A stretch of DNA of 64,000 nucleotides from JAEZPW01 sp035629075. GTDB lineage: Bacteria; Acidobacteriota; Terriglobia; Terriglobales; Acidobacteriaceae. Positions 36,110-44,153 of the stretch are shown piece after piece. A program made the position numbers and the translations under genes. Location of the stretch: positions 66,940 through 130,939 of the forward strand of contig DASPIK010000086.1 in assembly GCA_035629075.1 (NCBI GenBank). Reading direction: 5' to 3'. Below the pieces are notes generated by a model. That model was not told the origin of the DNA and made no database searches. It worked only from the letters and a program-made list of their open reading frames with translations. Position 1 is the first letter of the stretch. Each line of letters starts with the position of its first letter.

Positions 36110-36799
36110 TCAGCCCGCATACGACGGAGGCGTAGCCGGATGCGAGCGCTTCCTTGTCTCAGACTGAGACCGTTTCTCAGCGATGTTCAATTCTGTCTCA
36201 AGTGAAGACATGCGCTGCACAACCTCGTGAATTCGCAGCGCCATCGTGTGAATTGTGTCGATCTGGTCACGCACCTCGACTGTAAACGCACCAGGTTCCA
36301 ACAGAAGCAGTTCGGCATTGCCAAGCACCGAGGTCAGCGCGTTATTCAGCGTGTGCCGCATCTCGAGCATGTAGCGCCCCAATGTCGCCGCTCCCTCATT
36401 CGCAGCGGCTTGCGCTTCAGCCTTTCTCGCCCTCTCGGTTGCATCCACCCTGCGCAGCGCCTCTCCGCTGACTAGAAGCAGTGCTTCCACCCATCCCAGG
36501 TAGTCACGCAACACGAGTACCCGCGGATGTTCGTCCCGGACAGTCTTCACCAGTGCGGCATCCCTGATCACCGCAATGACCGGCTTGGCGTCTTCGAGTT
36601 TCGTCAGGGCGGTGAGCATCACCTCAGTCCGTACTCCGCCAACGATAGCTACGTCATAGGGCGCGCTTACAGAACCATCTACCACCGCACTGCTCACTAC
36701 GGTGAACGCGGGGACGCTCCGCTCCGTCATCCACCGGTTCACGATCGTCCGTGAAAATTCCACTTCATCGGAAATGATCAGTACTGTCGGCTGCTTCAT
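36110..36799 (-). CDS. Pseudo-receiver fused to a histidine-kinase dimerisation domain, no ATPase
   Basis: The 229-residue protein has a receiver-like N-terminus (VLIISDEVEFSRTIVNRWM) in which the acceptor position is Gly-Gly (YDVAIVGGV), and the C-terminal Lys is missing, so it should not be phosphorylated there. From about residue 135 a helical region leads to a HisKA-like H-box (LEMRHTLNNALTSVLGNAELLLL), with His followed by the LNN pattern of kinase dimerisation domains, and a second helix (RDQIDTIHTMALRIHEVVQRM). The ATP-binding domain is absent and the chain ends in a basic tail. It may be a phosphotransfer or dimerisation partner for the CheA pathway. The ATG at 36799 is preferred over a GTG one codon earlier. 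Confidence 0.75.
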   Translation of the reverse strand: MKQPTVLIISDEVEFSRTIVNRWMTERSVPAFTVVSSAVVDGSVSAPYDVAIVGGVRTEVMLTALTKLEDAKPVIAVIRDAALVKTVRDEHPRVLVLRDYLGWVEALLLVSGEALRRVDATERARKAEAQAAANEGAATLGRYMLEMRHTLNNALTSVLGNAELLLLEPGAFTVEVRDQIDTIHTMALRIHEVVQRMSSLETELNIAEKRSQSETRKRSHPATPPSYAG

Positions 36800-36874
36800 C
36801 ACGTTCTCAGTGTCAGTTCTCAGGTATGACGGCGAGCTGCAATGCGTACGATTGGCCTGCTCGCCTCCGCTTTC

Positions 36875-37294
36875 TTACGTCTTCACGATCCAGTTCTTGA
36901 CCGGACGCATGAAGCGGGCCGCAACGGCTGTTCGCCCGCTGTGATACTGCACTCCGATCACGAACACGTCGGTTTCCAGCGATCCGTCTGTGTTCGTAAT
37001 CGTCAGTTGGTCCGCAAACTCTAATGGCAACGACGAAGCAAACAGCACCTCGTTGGGTGTGCCGTATTCGATAACTGTGGTCTCGGTGAGCCCAACCCCG
37101 CCGACCTCGCCACCCGTCACCCGCACTGGAATCCGCACCGGCGTGGCATCGGGAAAGAACTCCGCCAGCCTGGCGACAATCGACTGTGCCGCTATTCCAG
37201 ACGCAACACTCTGCAGGTCCCCGCCGTGGGACATTACCATCTCTCCCGCGGGCGCTCCTTCGCGCCGCGAATTAACAGCGGTCTCTTGAGACAC
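36875..37294 (-). CDS. PilZ-like protein at the head of the chemosensory operon
   Basis: The 139-residue product starts at a GTG (37294) with GGAGAG 8 bases before it; a TTG two codons earlier is less well placed. An N-terminal helix (VASGIAAQSIVARLAEFFP) precedes a beta-barrel-like region: PVRIPVRVTG, LTETTVIEYG, NEVLFASSLPLEFADQLTITN, DVFVIGVQYHSGRTAVAARFMRPVKNW. The last strand pair, with AARF followed by a Trp, resembles the end of PilZ domains. The RxxxR and DxSxxG cyclic-di-GMP motifs are not obvious, so ligand binding is uncertain. It is the first gene of the operon; the promoter should lie in the 342 bases upstream. Confidence 0.6.
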   Translation of the reverse strand: MSQETAVNSRREGAPAGEMVMSHGGDLQSVASGIAAQSIVARLAEFFPDATPVRIPVRVTGGEVGGVGLTETTVIEYGTPNEVLFASSLPLEFADQLTITNTDGSLETDVFVIGVQYHSGRTAVAARFMRPVKNWIVKT

Positions 37295-37300
37295 CGGCAA

Positions 37301-37642
37301 CTCTCCAACTTGACTTGTCTACGCGCCCATTTCTGTCGGCGGAACGCTGCGAGGGCACGAAGAACCGGATACATCCTGTGCAAGCCGGGAACCAAAGTGG
37401 CAGGTCAGGACTAAGATGCTGATTTTGTGCCACTTACGGTGTTTCGGCACTCGTTCAGTGAACGTTTGATTCTCACCTTGAAACAGCCGGGTCTCAGCGA
37501 AGTGGGTTGTGTCTCACGTCAGGTGGTGGTGCGAACCGGCTTCAGTGTGAGAACAAGCCTTCGCGATTCGTCCGACGAAGTTGAAGGCTTGAGGCGCGTA
37601 GGCGTGGAGCGCTATTGCAAAGCATGACATCCAATTGCACTG
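37301..37642. other. Intergenic region between the chemosensory operon and uvsE
   Basis: About 340 bases separate two divergent units. Open frames here are short and lack family features. I see no tRNA or terminator. The promoters of both the operon and uvsE must lie here. A pair of near-matching segments (GTGCCACTTACGG and related bases) does not form a clear operator. Confidence 0.5.
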
Positions 37643-38656
37643 ATGATTCGTACGCGTGATGCCCTCCCCCTTCGTCTTGGGTTCCCGGTTAAGGTGCTGG
37701 GCAAGCCGGGGCTGAAAAGCAACGACTCTCGACGCTGGCAAAATGAGCCTCATCTGAAGTTCTCACTAGCGTACTTGAGCGAGATTTTCGCTTACCTTGA
37801 AGCGGCCGACATACGCATGTACCGGATGTCCTCCGACCTGGCGCCCTACGCGACTCATCCGGACATGCCGCAGTTCCATAAGCAGGTACGGGAGTGCTCG
37901 CAGCAGTTGAGAGATATCGGCACTCGTGCGCGCAAGTTGGGCTTTCGGCTGTCGTTCCACCCTTCTCAGTACGTCGTCATCAACAGCCCTGACGAGGGAC
38001 TCGTAAAGAGGAGCGCGTTGGACCTGGAAAGTCAGGCCGAAATGCTGGACTGCATGGAACTGGGTCCCGAGGCTGTTGTCGTCATTCACGTAGGTGGCAC
38101 ATACGGTGACCGGCGCACTGGTTGCGAACGCTGGGTGCGAAGCTACGAAGTCCTACCGCGACACGCGCGTTCCCGTCTGGTGCTTGAGAACGATGACCTG
38201 CGTTACAGCGCAGCCGACGTCCTCTGGATCCACGAACAGACAGGCGTGCGGCTCATCTTCGATTACCAGCACTTTTGGTGTAACAACCCTGAAGGGCTGG
38301 AACTGCGCCCCACTTTGGAGCGATTCTTGCGCACATGGCCTCGCGGCGTTCGCCCGAAGGTGCACTTTTCGTCTCCCAACACTGCCATGCGCGAAATTGA
38401 AAAAAAGAACGCAGACGGAAAGAAAGAGATCGGCTATCAGCAGCCGATCTGGACCGGCCACGCCGATTTCACCAACCCATTCGAGTTCGCCACCTTTATG
38501 CGCGCCATGAACGGCCTTGAGTTCGACGTAATGCTGGAGAGCAAATCGAAGGATTTGGCACTCCTGCGTCTGCGAAAAGATCTGCCTCGATATGCGGCCG
38601 ATGTCGCAGTAAGGTTCGGGCTAGTCACTCAGGAGAAATCGTTGCAGACCGCCTGA
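37643..38656 (+). CDS. uvsE: UV damage endonuclease UvsE/UvdE
   Basis: UvsE nicks DNA 5' of UV photoproducts and abasic sites, starting an alternative excision repair. The 337-residue TIM-barrel protein has the family's landmarks: LRLGF at the N-terminus, YRMSSDLAPY, RLSFHPSQYVVINSP with the metal-binding His, VIHVGGTYGD, LVLENDD with the metal-binding Glu, and LIFDYQHFW with Asp and His ligands. The length fits. No other repair gene is adjacent. It lies divergently from the chemosensory operon and is followed by a short intergenic stretch containing an ATCCT/AGGAT palindrome. Confidence 0.95.
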   Translation: MIRTRDALPLRLGFPVKVLGKPGLKSNDSRRWQNEPHLKFSLAYLSEIFAYLEAADIRMYRMSSDLAPYATHPDMPQFHKQVRECSQQLRDIGTRARKLGFRLSFHPSQYVVINSPDEGLVKRSALDLESQAEMLDCMELGPEAVVVIHVGGTYGDRRTGCERWVRSYEVLPRHARSRLVLENDDLRYSAADVLWIHEQTGVRLIFDYQHFWCNNPEGLELRPTLERFLRTWPRGVRPKVHFSSPNTAMREIEKKNADGKKEIGYQQPIWTGHADFTNPFEFATFMRAMNGLEFDVMLESKSKDLALLRLRKDLPRYAADVAVRFGLVTQEKSLQTA

Positions 38657-38703
38657 ACGTTGCTGTGCCGAAATGAGGTTGGCGGCGACAGCCTAATGCA
38701 TAG

Positions 38704-38724
38704 ATCCTTCGCTGGGCTCAGGAT
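38704..38724. repeat. Palindromic dispersed-repeat-like unit
   Basis: The sequence ATCCTTCGCTGGGCTCAGGAT pairs imperfectly on itself and resembles the dispersed ATCCTGAGC-type units frequent between genes in acidobacteria. A related fragment (ATCCTGAGCG) lies at 6752-6761, and a similar string appears inside cheA at 30941-30968. Confidence 0.5.
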
Positions 38725-38772
38725 GACGCGGCTGCTCAAGGCGGTTTCGAAGGTACGCACCGCGAGCATACC

Positions 38773-39348
38773 TCACCCGTTCTGCGCCTGCGCCCCGTCC
38801 AGGCCCAGCTCCCCTGCCTTTGCTTTCATAGCCTCGATGCAGAATGCGATGTGTTCTTCCAGTTCGACTCCGAGTTCGGCGGCGCCCTTGATGATGTCAT
38901 CACGGCTGACGCTGCGGGCGAAGGCTTTGTCTTTCATCTTCTTGCGAACTGATTTTGCGTCCACCTCGGCGAGTGACTTGGAGGGCTTCACCAGGGCGAC
39001 GGCGGTGATGAAGCCGGCCAGTTCGTCGCAGGCGAAGAGGGTTTTCTCAAGAAGCGACTCGCGCCGAACGCCGGAATAGTCGGCGTGCGACATGATCGCC
39101 CTGCGAATTTCTTCGGGGTAGCCACGCTCTTTCAGGATCTCGTTTCCCTTAAATGGATGATCTTCCGCGGAGGGATACTTCTCGTAGTCGAAGTCGTGGA
39201 TCAGGCCGACCACGCCCCACTTCTCTTCATCTTCGCCGTACTTTCGGGCGTACGCGCGGACGCAGGCTTCCACGGCCAAAGCGTGCTTGCGGAGGCTCTC
39301 GGATTGGGTGAATTCAGTCAGCAGATCCCAGGCGGCTCGACGGTCCAT
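38773..39348 (-). CDS. HD-domain metal-dependent phosphohydrolase
   Basis: The 191-residue product carries an HD domain: the first His in SLRKHALAVE, then HD in LIHDFDYEKYP, a further His in EDHPFKGNE, and the final acidic residue in CDELAGFITAV. This fits small HDIG-type hydrolases that act on nucleotides or other phosphoesters. The start at 39348 follows GGAGAAAG and removes a basic Lys/Arg-rich stretch that a longer frame would add. It lies divergently from the XRE regulator gene. No operon partner. Confidence 0.85.
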   Translation of the reverse strand: MDRRAAWDLLTEFTQSESLRKHALAVEACVRAYARKYGEDEEKWGVVGLIHDFDYEKYPSAEDHPFKGNEILKERGYPEEIRRAIMSHADYSGVRRESLLEKTLFACDELAGFITAVALVKPSKSLAEVDAKSVRKKMKDKAFARSVSRDDIIKGAAELGVELEEHIAFCIEAMKAKAGELGLDGAQAQNG

Positions 39349-39434
39349 TTCTTTCTTTCTCCGGGTTTCTTCCGGTCTTTTTGGGTTTTTCTGGATTGTT
39401 CCCGACAATTCTAAGGGTTTCAACGAAAAAACAC

Positions 39435-39462
39435 TTGACTTCTAATGTTCTTACCCTAAAAT
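39435..39462 (+). promoter_or_regulatory. Putative sigma-70 promoter of the XRE regulator
   Basis: TTGACT (39435-39440) and TAAAAT (39457-39462) are separated by 16 bases, close to the sigma-70 consensus. This is the only clear promoter of this quality I read in the window. The start codon lies 65 bases downstream of the -10 box, leaving room for an operator. Confidence 0.6.
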
Positions 39463-39471
39463 CCGCTACAG

Positions 39472-39494
39472 CTTGCATTTGACAAGTGCAAGTG
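39472..39494. promoter_or_regulatory. Operator-like repeats just after the XRE promoter
   Basis: CTTGCA (39472-39477) and TGCAAG (39487-39492) are inverted repeats, and CAAGTG occurs twice in tandem at 39483-39494. They lie about 10 bases after the -10 box, where a bound helix-turn-helix protein would block transcription. The likely binder is the XRE protein encoded here; this autoregulation is inferred from position. Confidence 0.45.
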
Positions 39495-39526
39495 TAGATG
39501 CCCCGCTCTGGCATCTCCCAAACCGC

Positions 39527-40060
39527 ATGGCTACTACTCTCGCACCCGTGGATGCACGGGAAGTTGTGAGATGTGACCACTGTCATCTAGTTCAGTTCCG
39601 TACTAACAACGGACTTTGCCGCAGGTGCCATGCGTCCCTCGATCCGGATGAACCGGAAATTCTGGCGCCAGAACCTGTAGCGCTACCCGTTTCTGAAAAC
39701 ACGGGGACATCCGCGCTTCAGGTAGCCGCCGCAATCCGCAGTCTCAGGCAGCGTAGCGGTATGAGCCAGCGCCAACTCGCTATGCGCATGAATGTACCCC
39801 GGACCTATGTGTCCAAAATCGAAAATGAGAAGGCCACGCCGACCTTGTCGTCTATAGAACGGCTTGCACAGGCGCTGAATGTAAGCGTGCCGGAACTGCT
39901 CAGCGGAGCCAGCGGCCGCGACACCGAGGTTCGCGACCTCCTCAAGGACGACTTCATTGCCGAGATCGTGCCCTACCTGTCGCAACTGAACGGAATGCAG
40001 TTGACCAGCGTTCTTTCGCAGGTACGTGACATGAGCCTGCACATCAGGAGAACCGCGTAG
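39527..40060 (+). CDS. XRE-family transcriptional regulator with an N-terminal zinc-ribbon
   Basis: The 177-residue protein begins with a zinc-ribbon-like knuckle (CDHC and CRRC, residues about 16-35), then an acidic/Pro linker, and a helix-turn-helix of the Cro/CI type at about residues 70-125 (VAAAIRSLRQRSGMSQRQLAMRMNVPRTYVSKIENEKATPTLSSIERLAQAL). The C-terminal 50 residues are helical and probably mediate dimerisation. The start ATG lacks a good ribosome binding site. Its target may be its own promoter, where operator-like repeats lie. A strong terminator follows. Zinc-ribbon/XRE fusions are recognised in acidobacteria, but their role is unknown. Confidence 0.85.
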   Translation: MATTLAPVDAREVVRCDHCHLVQFRTNNGLCRRCHASLDPDEPEILAPEPVALPVSENTGTSALQVAAAIRSLRQRSGMSQRQLAMRMNVPRTYVSKIENEKATPTLSSIERLAQALNVSVPELLSGASGRDTEVRDLLKDDFIAEIVPYLSQLNGMQLTSVLSQVRDMSLHIRRTA

Positions 40061-40087
40061 AGCTTAGAGTTTCGCGTCCAAAACAGC

Positions 40088-40119
40088 GAACCCGGCGTCA
40101 ATCGCGCCGGGTTTGTTAT
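40088..40119 (+). terminator. Terminator after the XRE gene
   Basis: AACCCGGCG pairs with CGCCGGGTT around TCAATCG, and a T-rich stretch follows. It lies 28 bases after the stop and just before the convergent TonB receptor gene end. Confidence 0.85.
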
Positions 40120-40145
40120 TTAGAGACCTCAAGGGGTATATCTCT

Positions 40146-42749
40146 CTAGAACCTGAACGTAAGTTGTGCCTGCAAGGTCCTCGGCGCCACAAAGTGCGTT
40201 CCGCTGAAGGTTGACAGGAAGTTGTAAAGCGCAACCTTGTTTGTGAGGTTAAGCGCGCTCAGTTGCAGGTCCCACGTATAGCGGTCGCCACGGAACAGAT
40301 TGTCCATTCCCATGGCCAAATCGAACAGGTGCCGCGGCGCGATGCGGGGCGGGTTTTTGTCATCATCTGCCGTGCCCGGTGCTGGAATGCGGACGCGGGT
40401 CGCCCCGAAGTCCGGCGACGAGCAGGACCGGATAGGTGAAGTCGGCGTGGCGAATGTGTTCCCGCAGAACAGGCCGATTTGCGCCTGCTGATTCCCCGTA
40501 AACGTCAGTGCGGTTTCGAGATCGGGCACCTCGCCAGCAACCAGTCCGCTTTCGTACCTCCAAGTGAAACCGATCCACGGCGCCTTCCTGCTGAACTGGT
40601 ACTGCAAATGGGTCGTTTGCTGGAATGCCTGGTCGTGATCGATGCGGAACACGGTGGCATCGACGGGCGAGTTGAACAGAATGCCGCCGATTTCAGGTCC
40701 AAAAAATCGCGACCGGGTGTGACCAAGAACCGAGTATGCGGTCAGCCCGCGGTAGGACGGAAAGTTGACACGCATCGACACGCCATCAATCTTCGACTTG
40801 CGCCACTGAATTGGGAAAGCTAATGGCGTGTTCAGGATCGTGTCGAAATCGTAGTCGCCAGTTGTGAACTTCCAGAAGTAGTCGCCTGTGACGACTAGTC
40901 TTGATCCGAACGCCTGCTGGAATCCGACGTTGAAATGATTACGGCGCGCCGGGGTGATGGGGTTCTCGCCGAAGGCCCCGGACGCCAGCCCACCTAGCCC
41001 GGTCGAACTCGAAACGATTAGGTTCTCGTTATAAGGAGTAAGAAAGACCCGCCCGTAAGCAGCACGGAGAACGGTGCCGGTTCTGGCGATCGTATAGGCA
41101 AGCCCAATACGCGGCTGCACGCCGGACGCCTGAGTCAGGCCGTTGTAGTTGTCGCCACGCAGGCCGAGCATGACGTCCCAAGGTCCAAGTCTGAGCGTGT
41201 CTTGAGCGTAGAAGGCCACCTGCTTGATGTCGGTCCTTCCACGGAAGCGAAACGTCGAACCGCCGCGCGTCAAATCGATTGGCAACAGTCCGGGTTCGAA
41301 AGCCTCGTTCGGAACAAGACCCGCTGTTACGCAACGCGCTGTATCGGCCACGCCCGGAGGGGCCACCGGTACGCCGGCTGCATCGGCGCAGGGCGAGTTG
41401 AATGTCGGATCCGTTATGCCAATGCCAAAACGTTCTGACAGGAAAGTATGCGAAAACTGCCCTCCGATCTTCGCGTTGTGAATGCCTTTCACATAGGATA
41501 GGTCCGCCTTGAACCCCGCGTTGGTGAGCCTTCGGCCTTGTGAAAGCGTTACAGGCTGATCTGAGAACACGTCGGCGCTCGGGTAGTACGAAACCCTGTC
41601 CTGCCGAACGTAGGCACCCGTAATGAGTAACGTGTTCGGGTTGAACTGGTGTGTCCAACTCGGTGCAATGTTGAAAGACTTGAGTTGCTGGCGCTGGTCC
41701 TGTCCCGCCGCCTGCTGGTCGTACGTGTTCGGAACCTGGAACCACGACCTTGCGACCGACAGGTTGAGGTGCAACATGTCGGTATCACCTAGCTGGTAGT
41801 CAATGTGGTCCAGAATGCTCTGCGAGTTCCCTTTCGCGTGCAGCGGACGGAATTCCGGCGTGTCCAGGAAGCGATCACTGTTGGCGCCGCTCACAGAAAG
41901 AAAATTGCCGAAGTTCGTCCCACCCATCCCGAAGTTCAAGTCGACGTTGGAAGTTCCAAACGAGCTATAGCCAGTTGTCAGGCTTCCGGTCGGCCTCGTC
42001 AGGCCAACACCCGACTTGGTCGACGTGCGGACTATCAGGCTGGCTTTGTCTCCAAATTCCGCTGGCGCCACGCCGCTGATGACCTCCATGGAGGCAATCG
42101 CGTCCGGAGAGAGCTGGTTCGAGAACACCCTGCTTTGCTGGTCCGAAATCGACTGATTGTCGAGCGTGAAAGTTGTGTCGGCGTGCTCACCAAGGGGATG
42201 GAACATACCGTTCGAGTCAGCTACGACTCCGGGAGTGGCCAGCGCGACGATGGAACTCAAAGGCGATCCGGAATGCTGAACCGGTAGCTTCGAGATGAGT
42301 TCATGGCTCACGTCGGTATGCGCGACCGGCGTGCTTTCGATCAGGTCTTCAGAACCGCCCTCGACGGTAATGGCGGTCTTCGCTGTTCCCACTTCCATTG
42401 TGATCGGCAGGCTAATCGGTACCGCAGAGCGCACGTCGAGGTCTTTCGACACCGATGCGAACCCCGGCGCGGTCACGCTAACGTGGTAGTGATTGAAGGG
42501 GACCTGACGAATGAGGTAGCGACCGTTCGCGTCAGTCGTGGCGGAACTGCTGAACCCCGTTACCGGGTTTGACAAGGCTACAGTGGCATTAGGAACAACG
42601 GCTCCAGTCGGATCTGTGACCACACCCTGAATTGTCCCGGAACTAACCAGCGATTGCGCGGGCGCCGCCGCAACGGCTGACAACGACGTCAATACACTAG
42701 AAGCAACTAAATACAACAGCACAGGGCCAATAGCCCGATGGATACTCAT
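40146..42749 (-). CDS. TonB-dependent outer-membrane receptor with carboxypeptidase-regulatory domain
   Basis: The 867-residue product starts with a signal peptide (VLLYLVASSVLTSLSAVAAA) at the ATG at 42749, where GGAG lies upstream. Residues about 38-120 form a carboxypeptidase-regulatory-like beta-sandwich (GTIQGVVTDPTGAVVPNATVALSN, the usual extension), followed by a plug domain (about 140-260) and a large beta-barrel ending in Phe (LTFRF). The plug contains LDNQSISD and ISGVAPAEFGDKASLIVRT, as in Oar/SusC-like receptors. The substrate cannot be read. A small exported CxxC protein gene lies just upstream on the same strand, a pairing seen with metal or cofactor uptake. The XRE terminator lies between it and the next gene. 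Confidence 0.93.
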   Translation of the reverse strand: MSIHRAIGPVLLYLVASSVLTSLSAVAAAPAQSLVSSGTIQGVVTDPTGAVVPNATVALSNPVTGFSSSATTDANGRYLIRQVPFNHYHVSVTAPGFASVSKDLDVRSAVPISLPITMEVGTAKTAITVEGGSEDLIESTPVAHTDVSHELISKLPVQHSGSPLSSIVALATPGVVADSNGMFHPLGEHADTTFTLDNQSISDQQSRVFSNQLSPDAIASMEVISGVAPAEFGDKASLIVRTSTKSGVGLTRPTGSLTTGYSSFGTSNVDLNFGMGGTNFGNFLSVSGANSDRFLDTPEFRPLHAKGNSQSILDHIDYQLGDTDMLHLNLSVARSWFQVPNTYDQQAAGQDQRQQLKSFNIAPSWTHQFNPNTLLITGAYVRQDRVSYYPSADVFSDQPVTLSQGRRLTNAGFKADLSYVKGIHNAKIGGQFSHTFLSERFGIGITDPTFNSPCADAAGVPVAPPGVADTARCVTAGLVPNEAFEPGLLPIDLTRGGSTFRFRGRTDIKQVAFYAQDTLRLGPWDVMLGLRGDNYNGLTQASGVQPRIGLAYTIARTGTVLRAAYGRVFLTPYNENLIVSSSTGLGGLASGAFGENPITPARRNHFNVGFQQAFGSRLVVTGDYFWKFTTGDYDFDTILNTPLAFPIQWRKSKIDGVSMRVNFPSYRGLTAYSVLGHTRSRFFGPEIGGILFNSPVDATVFRIDHDQAFQQTTHLQYQFSRKAPWIGFTWRYESGLVAGEVPDLETALTFTGNQQAQIGLFCGNTFATPTSPIRSCSSPDFGATRVRIPAPGTADDDKNPPRIAPRHLFDLAMGMDNLFRGDRYTWDLQLSALNLTNKVALYNFLSTFSGTHFVAPRTLQAQLTFRF

Positions 42750-42810
42750 GATTGCGATTCTCCATATGCGAAGACGAAATTCGTGCCGGATTCCGGCGGT
42801 TTGGGTTTCG

Positions 42811-43149
42811 TCAGGCCTGTGGAGGTGGGCGTACCGAAAGCGCAAAAGTGAGCAGGTGGGCGTGGGATCTGATGTGCTCCGGCGGAAGTTGCCGGTCGTT
42901 GAAAGTTGCGGCAAAAGCCGTAGTAGCTGCGGATGCAAATGCCGGCGAGTGCGCCGCCACGCAAAGAGTACACGCGGAATGCGAAACGGAGCGGCCAGGA
43001 GCTGACTCGCTTACACCGTCGTCAGGTGAGACAAGTGCGACTGGGTGGGTGTGAGCGACCTCCGCGACCGAGGCGAAAGCAAACAGGAGTATGCACAAAA
43101 CGGTGAAAACCGTCTTCGCTGCTCCGGGTTTGCATTTACCGTTCCACAT
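42811..43149 (-). CDS. Small exported CxxC protein (DUF2946-like)
   Basis: The 112-residue product has a hydrophobic leader (AAKTVFTVLCILLFAFASVAEV), then HTHPVALV, a polar stretch, and the motif SACTLCVAAHSP with two Cys and a His, as in DUF2946-like proteins linked to metal handling. It is read in the same direction as the TonB receptor gene and ends 61 bases before its start codon, so the two likely share a transcript. The His and Cys motifs suggest a metal- or thiol-binding role in the periplasm; that is inference. The start could also be a TTG at 43170; the ribosome binding site is weak for both. Confidence 0.6.
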   Translation of the reverse strand: MWNGKCKPGAAKTVFTVLCILLFAFASVAEVAHTHPVALVSPDDGVSESAPGRSVSHSACTLCVAAHSPAFASAATTAFAATFNDRQLPPEHIRSHAHLLTFALSVRPPPQA

Positions 43150-43307
43150 TGCACTAGATTGGATGCGCAACTAAGGTCCGCACGTACAAACCTTTTGTAT
43201 CACACTACAAAACGCGAAAGCTCAGAAGCGGCATCTCACAAACGTGAACCGCTCGATTGCAAGTTACCCCACCCTGTGTTAGGTTCAGCTATTCAAAGAG
43301 GTTAGCA

Positions 43308-44153
43308 TTGCGCGTAAGCATACCTGAAGGCTTGGATCGCAAAGCGGCTGAGGTGTATTCCAAGCTTGATCCGGCACGCCTTCCGCACCACATTGCCATC
43401 ATCATGGACGGCAACGGCCGGTGGGCCAAACGTCGCCACCTCCCACGTGTGGCCGGTCACCGCGCTGGCGCCGAAGCAGTCAGATCGACTGTCGAGACGG
43501 CTGCGCGAATCGGAATTCCCGCTCTGACGCTATATGCGTTCTCCGAGGAGAACTGGAAGAAACGCCCGAGGACTGAAGTTGCATTCTTGATGGAGCTTCT
43601 GAAGCGCTACCTGAAGCAAGAAGTCCCCACCCTCAATGGTAACAACATTCGTTTGAATTACATCGGGCGCCAGCACGAGCTTCCACCGGACGTTCAGGAC
43701 CGTATGAACTGGGCCCGCGAAGCCACGGCCAAAAATACGGGCATGGTATTGACGCTGGCGCTGAACTATAGCGCCCGCACCGAGATCATGGACGCCTTCC
43801 AGTCCATCGTAGAAGCTGCCATGAACAACGGCGGAATGACGCATGTCCAGCTAACAGAGGACATCGTTAGCCGGAACCTATACACCGGATCTTTGCCCGA
43901 ACTGGATTTCGTCATCCGCACCAGCGGCGAGATGCGTCTTAGCAACTTCCTGCTCTGGCAGGTCGCTTACGCTGAGATTTTTGTCACGAACATGCTTTGG
44001 CCGGATTTCCGTGGCGTACACCTGCTGGAGGCCATCGGCGAGTTTCAGAGACGCGAACGCCGTTATGGCGGACTCCCTGAGAGCGAGACAGACCGGGCTG
44101 AAATTGCTGGCAAGCCCGAGACCACGAAAGCCGCGCACCTGACCGCTAAATGA
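43308..44153 (+). CDS. uppS: Isoprenyl transferase (undecaprenyl diphosphate synthase)
   Basis: UppS condenses isopentenyl diphosphate units to make the C55 lipid carrier for cell-wall sugars. The 281-residue product has HHIAIIMDGNGRWAKRR with the catalytic Asp, then GHRAGAEAVR, LTLYAFSEENWKKR, and the C-terminal signature RTSGEMRLSNFLLWQVAYAEIFV. The start is a TTG at 43308, with AAAGAGG 5 bases before it; the in-frame ATG at 43257 lacks a site. It opens the isoprenoid/envelope cluster and overlaps cdsA by four bases, so translation is coupled. The C-terminal tail after residue 255 is longer than usual and polar. Confidence 0.95.
   Translation: MRVSIPEGLDRKAAEVYSKLDPARLPHHIAIIMDGNGRWAKRRHLPRVAGHRAGAEAVRSTVETAARIGIPALTLYAFSEENWKKRPRTEVAFLMELLKRYLKQEVPTLNGNNIRLNYIGRQHELPPDVQDRMNWAREATAKNTGMVLTLALNYSARTEIMDAFQSIVEAAMNNGGMTHVQLTEDIVSRNLYTGSLPELDFVIRTSGEMRLSNFLLWQVAYAEIFVTNMLWPDFRGVHLLEAIGEFQRRERRYGGLPESETDRAEIAGKPETTKAAHLTAK

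Noticed and set aside
39349..39410. Pyrimidine-rich stretch upstream of the HD-domain gene as a regulatory element
   Set aside because: It contains the ribosome binding site and short simple runs; no inverted repeat or box pattern stands out.
41029..41745. 238-residue minus-strand frame in the TonB receptor gene
   Set aside because: It is a second frame on the same strand as the receptor; the receptor frame has the signal peptide, plug and barrel.
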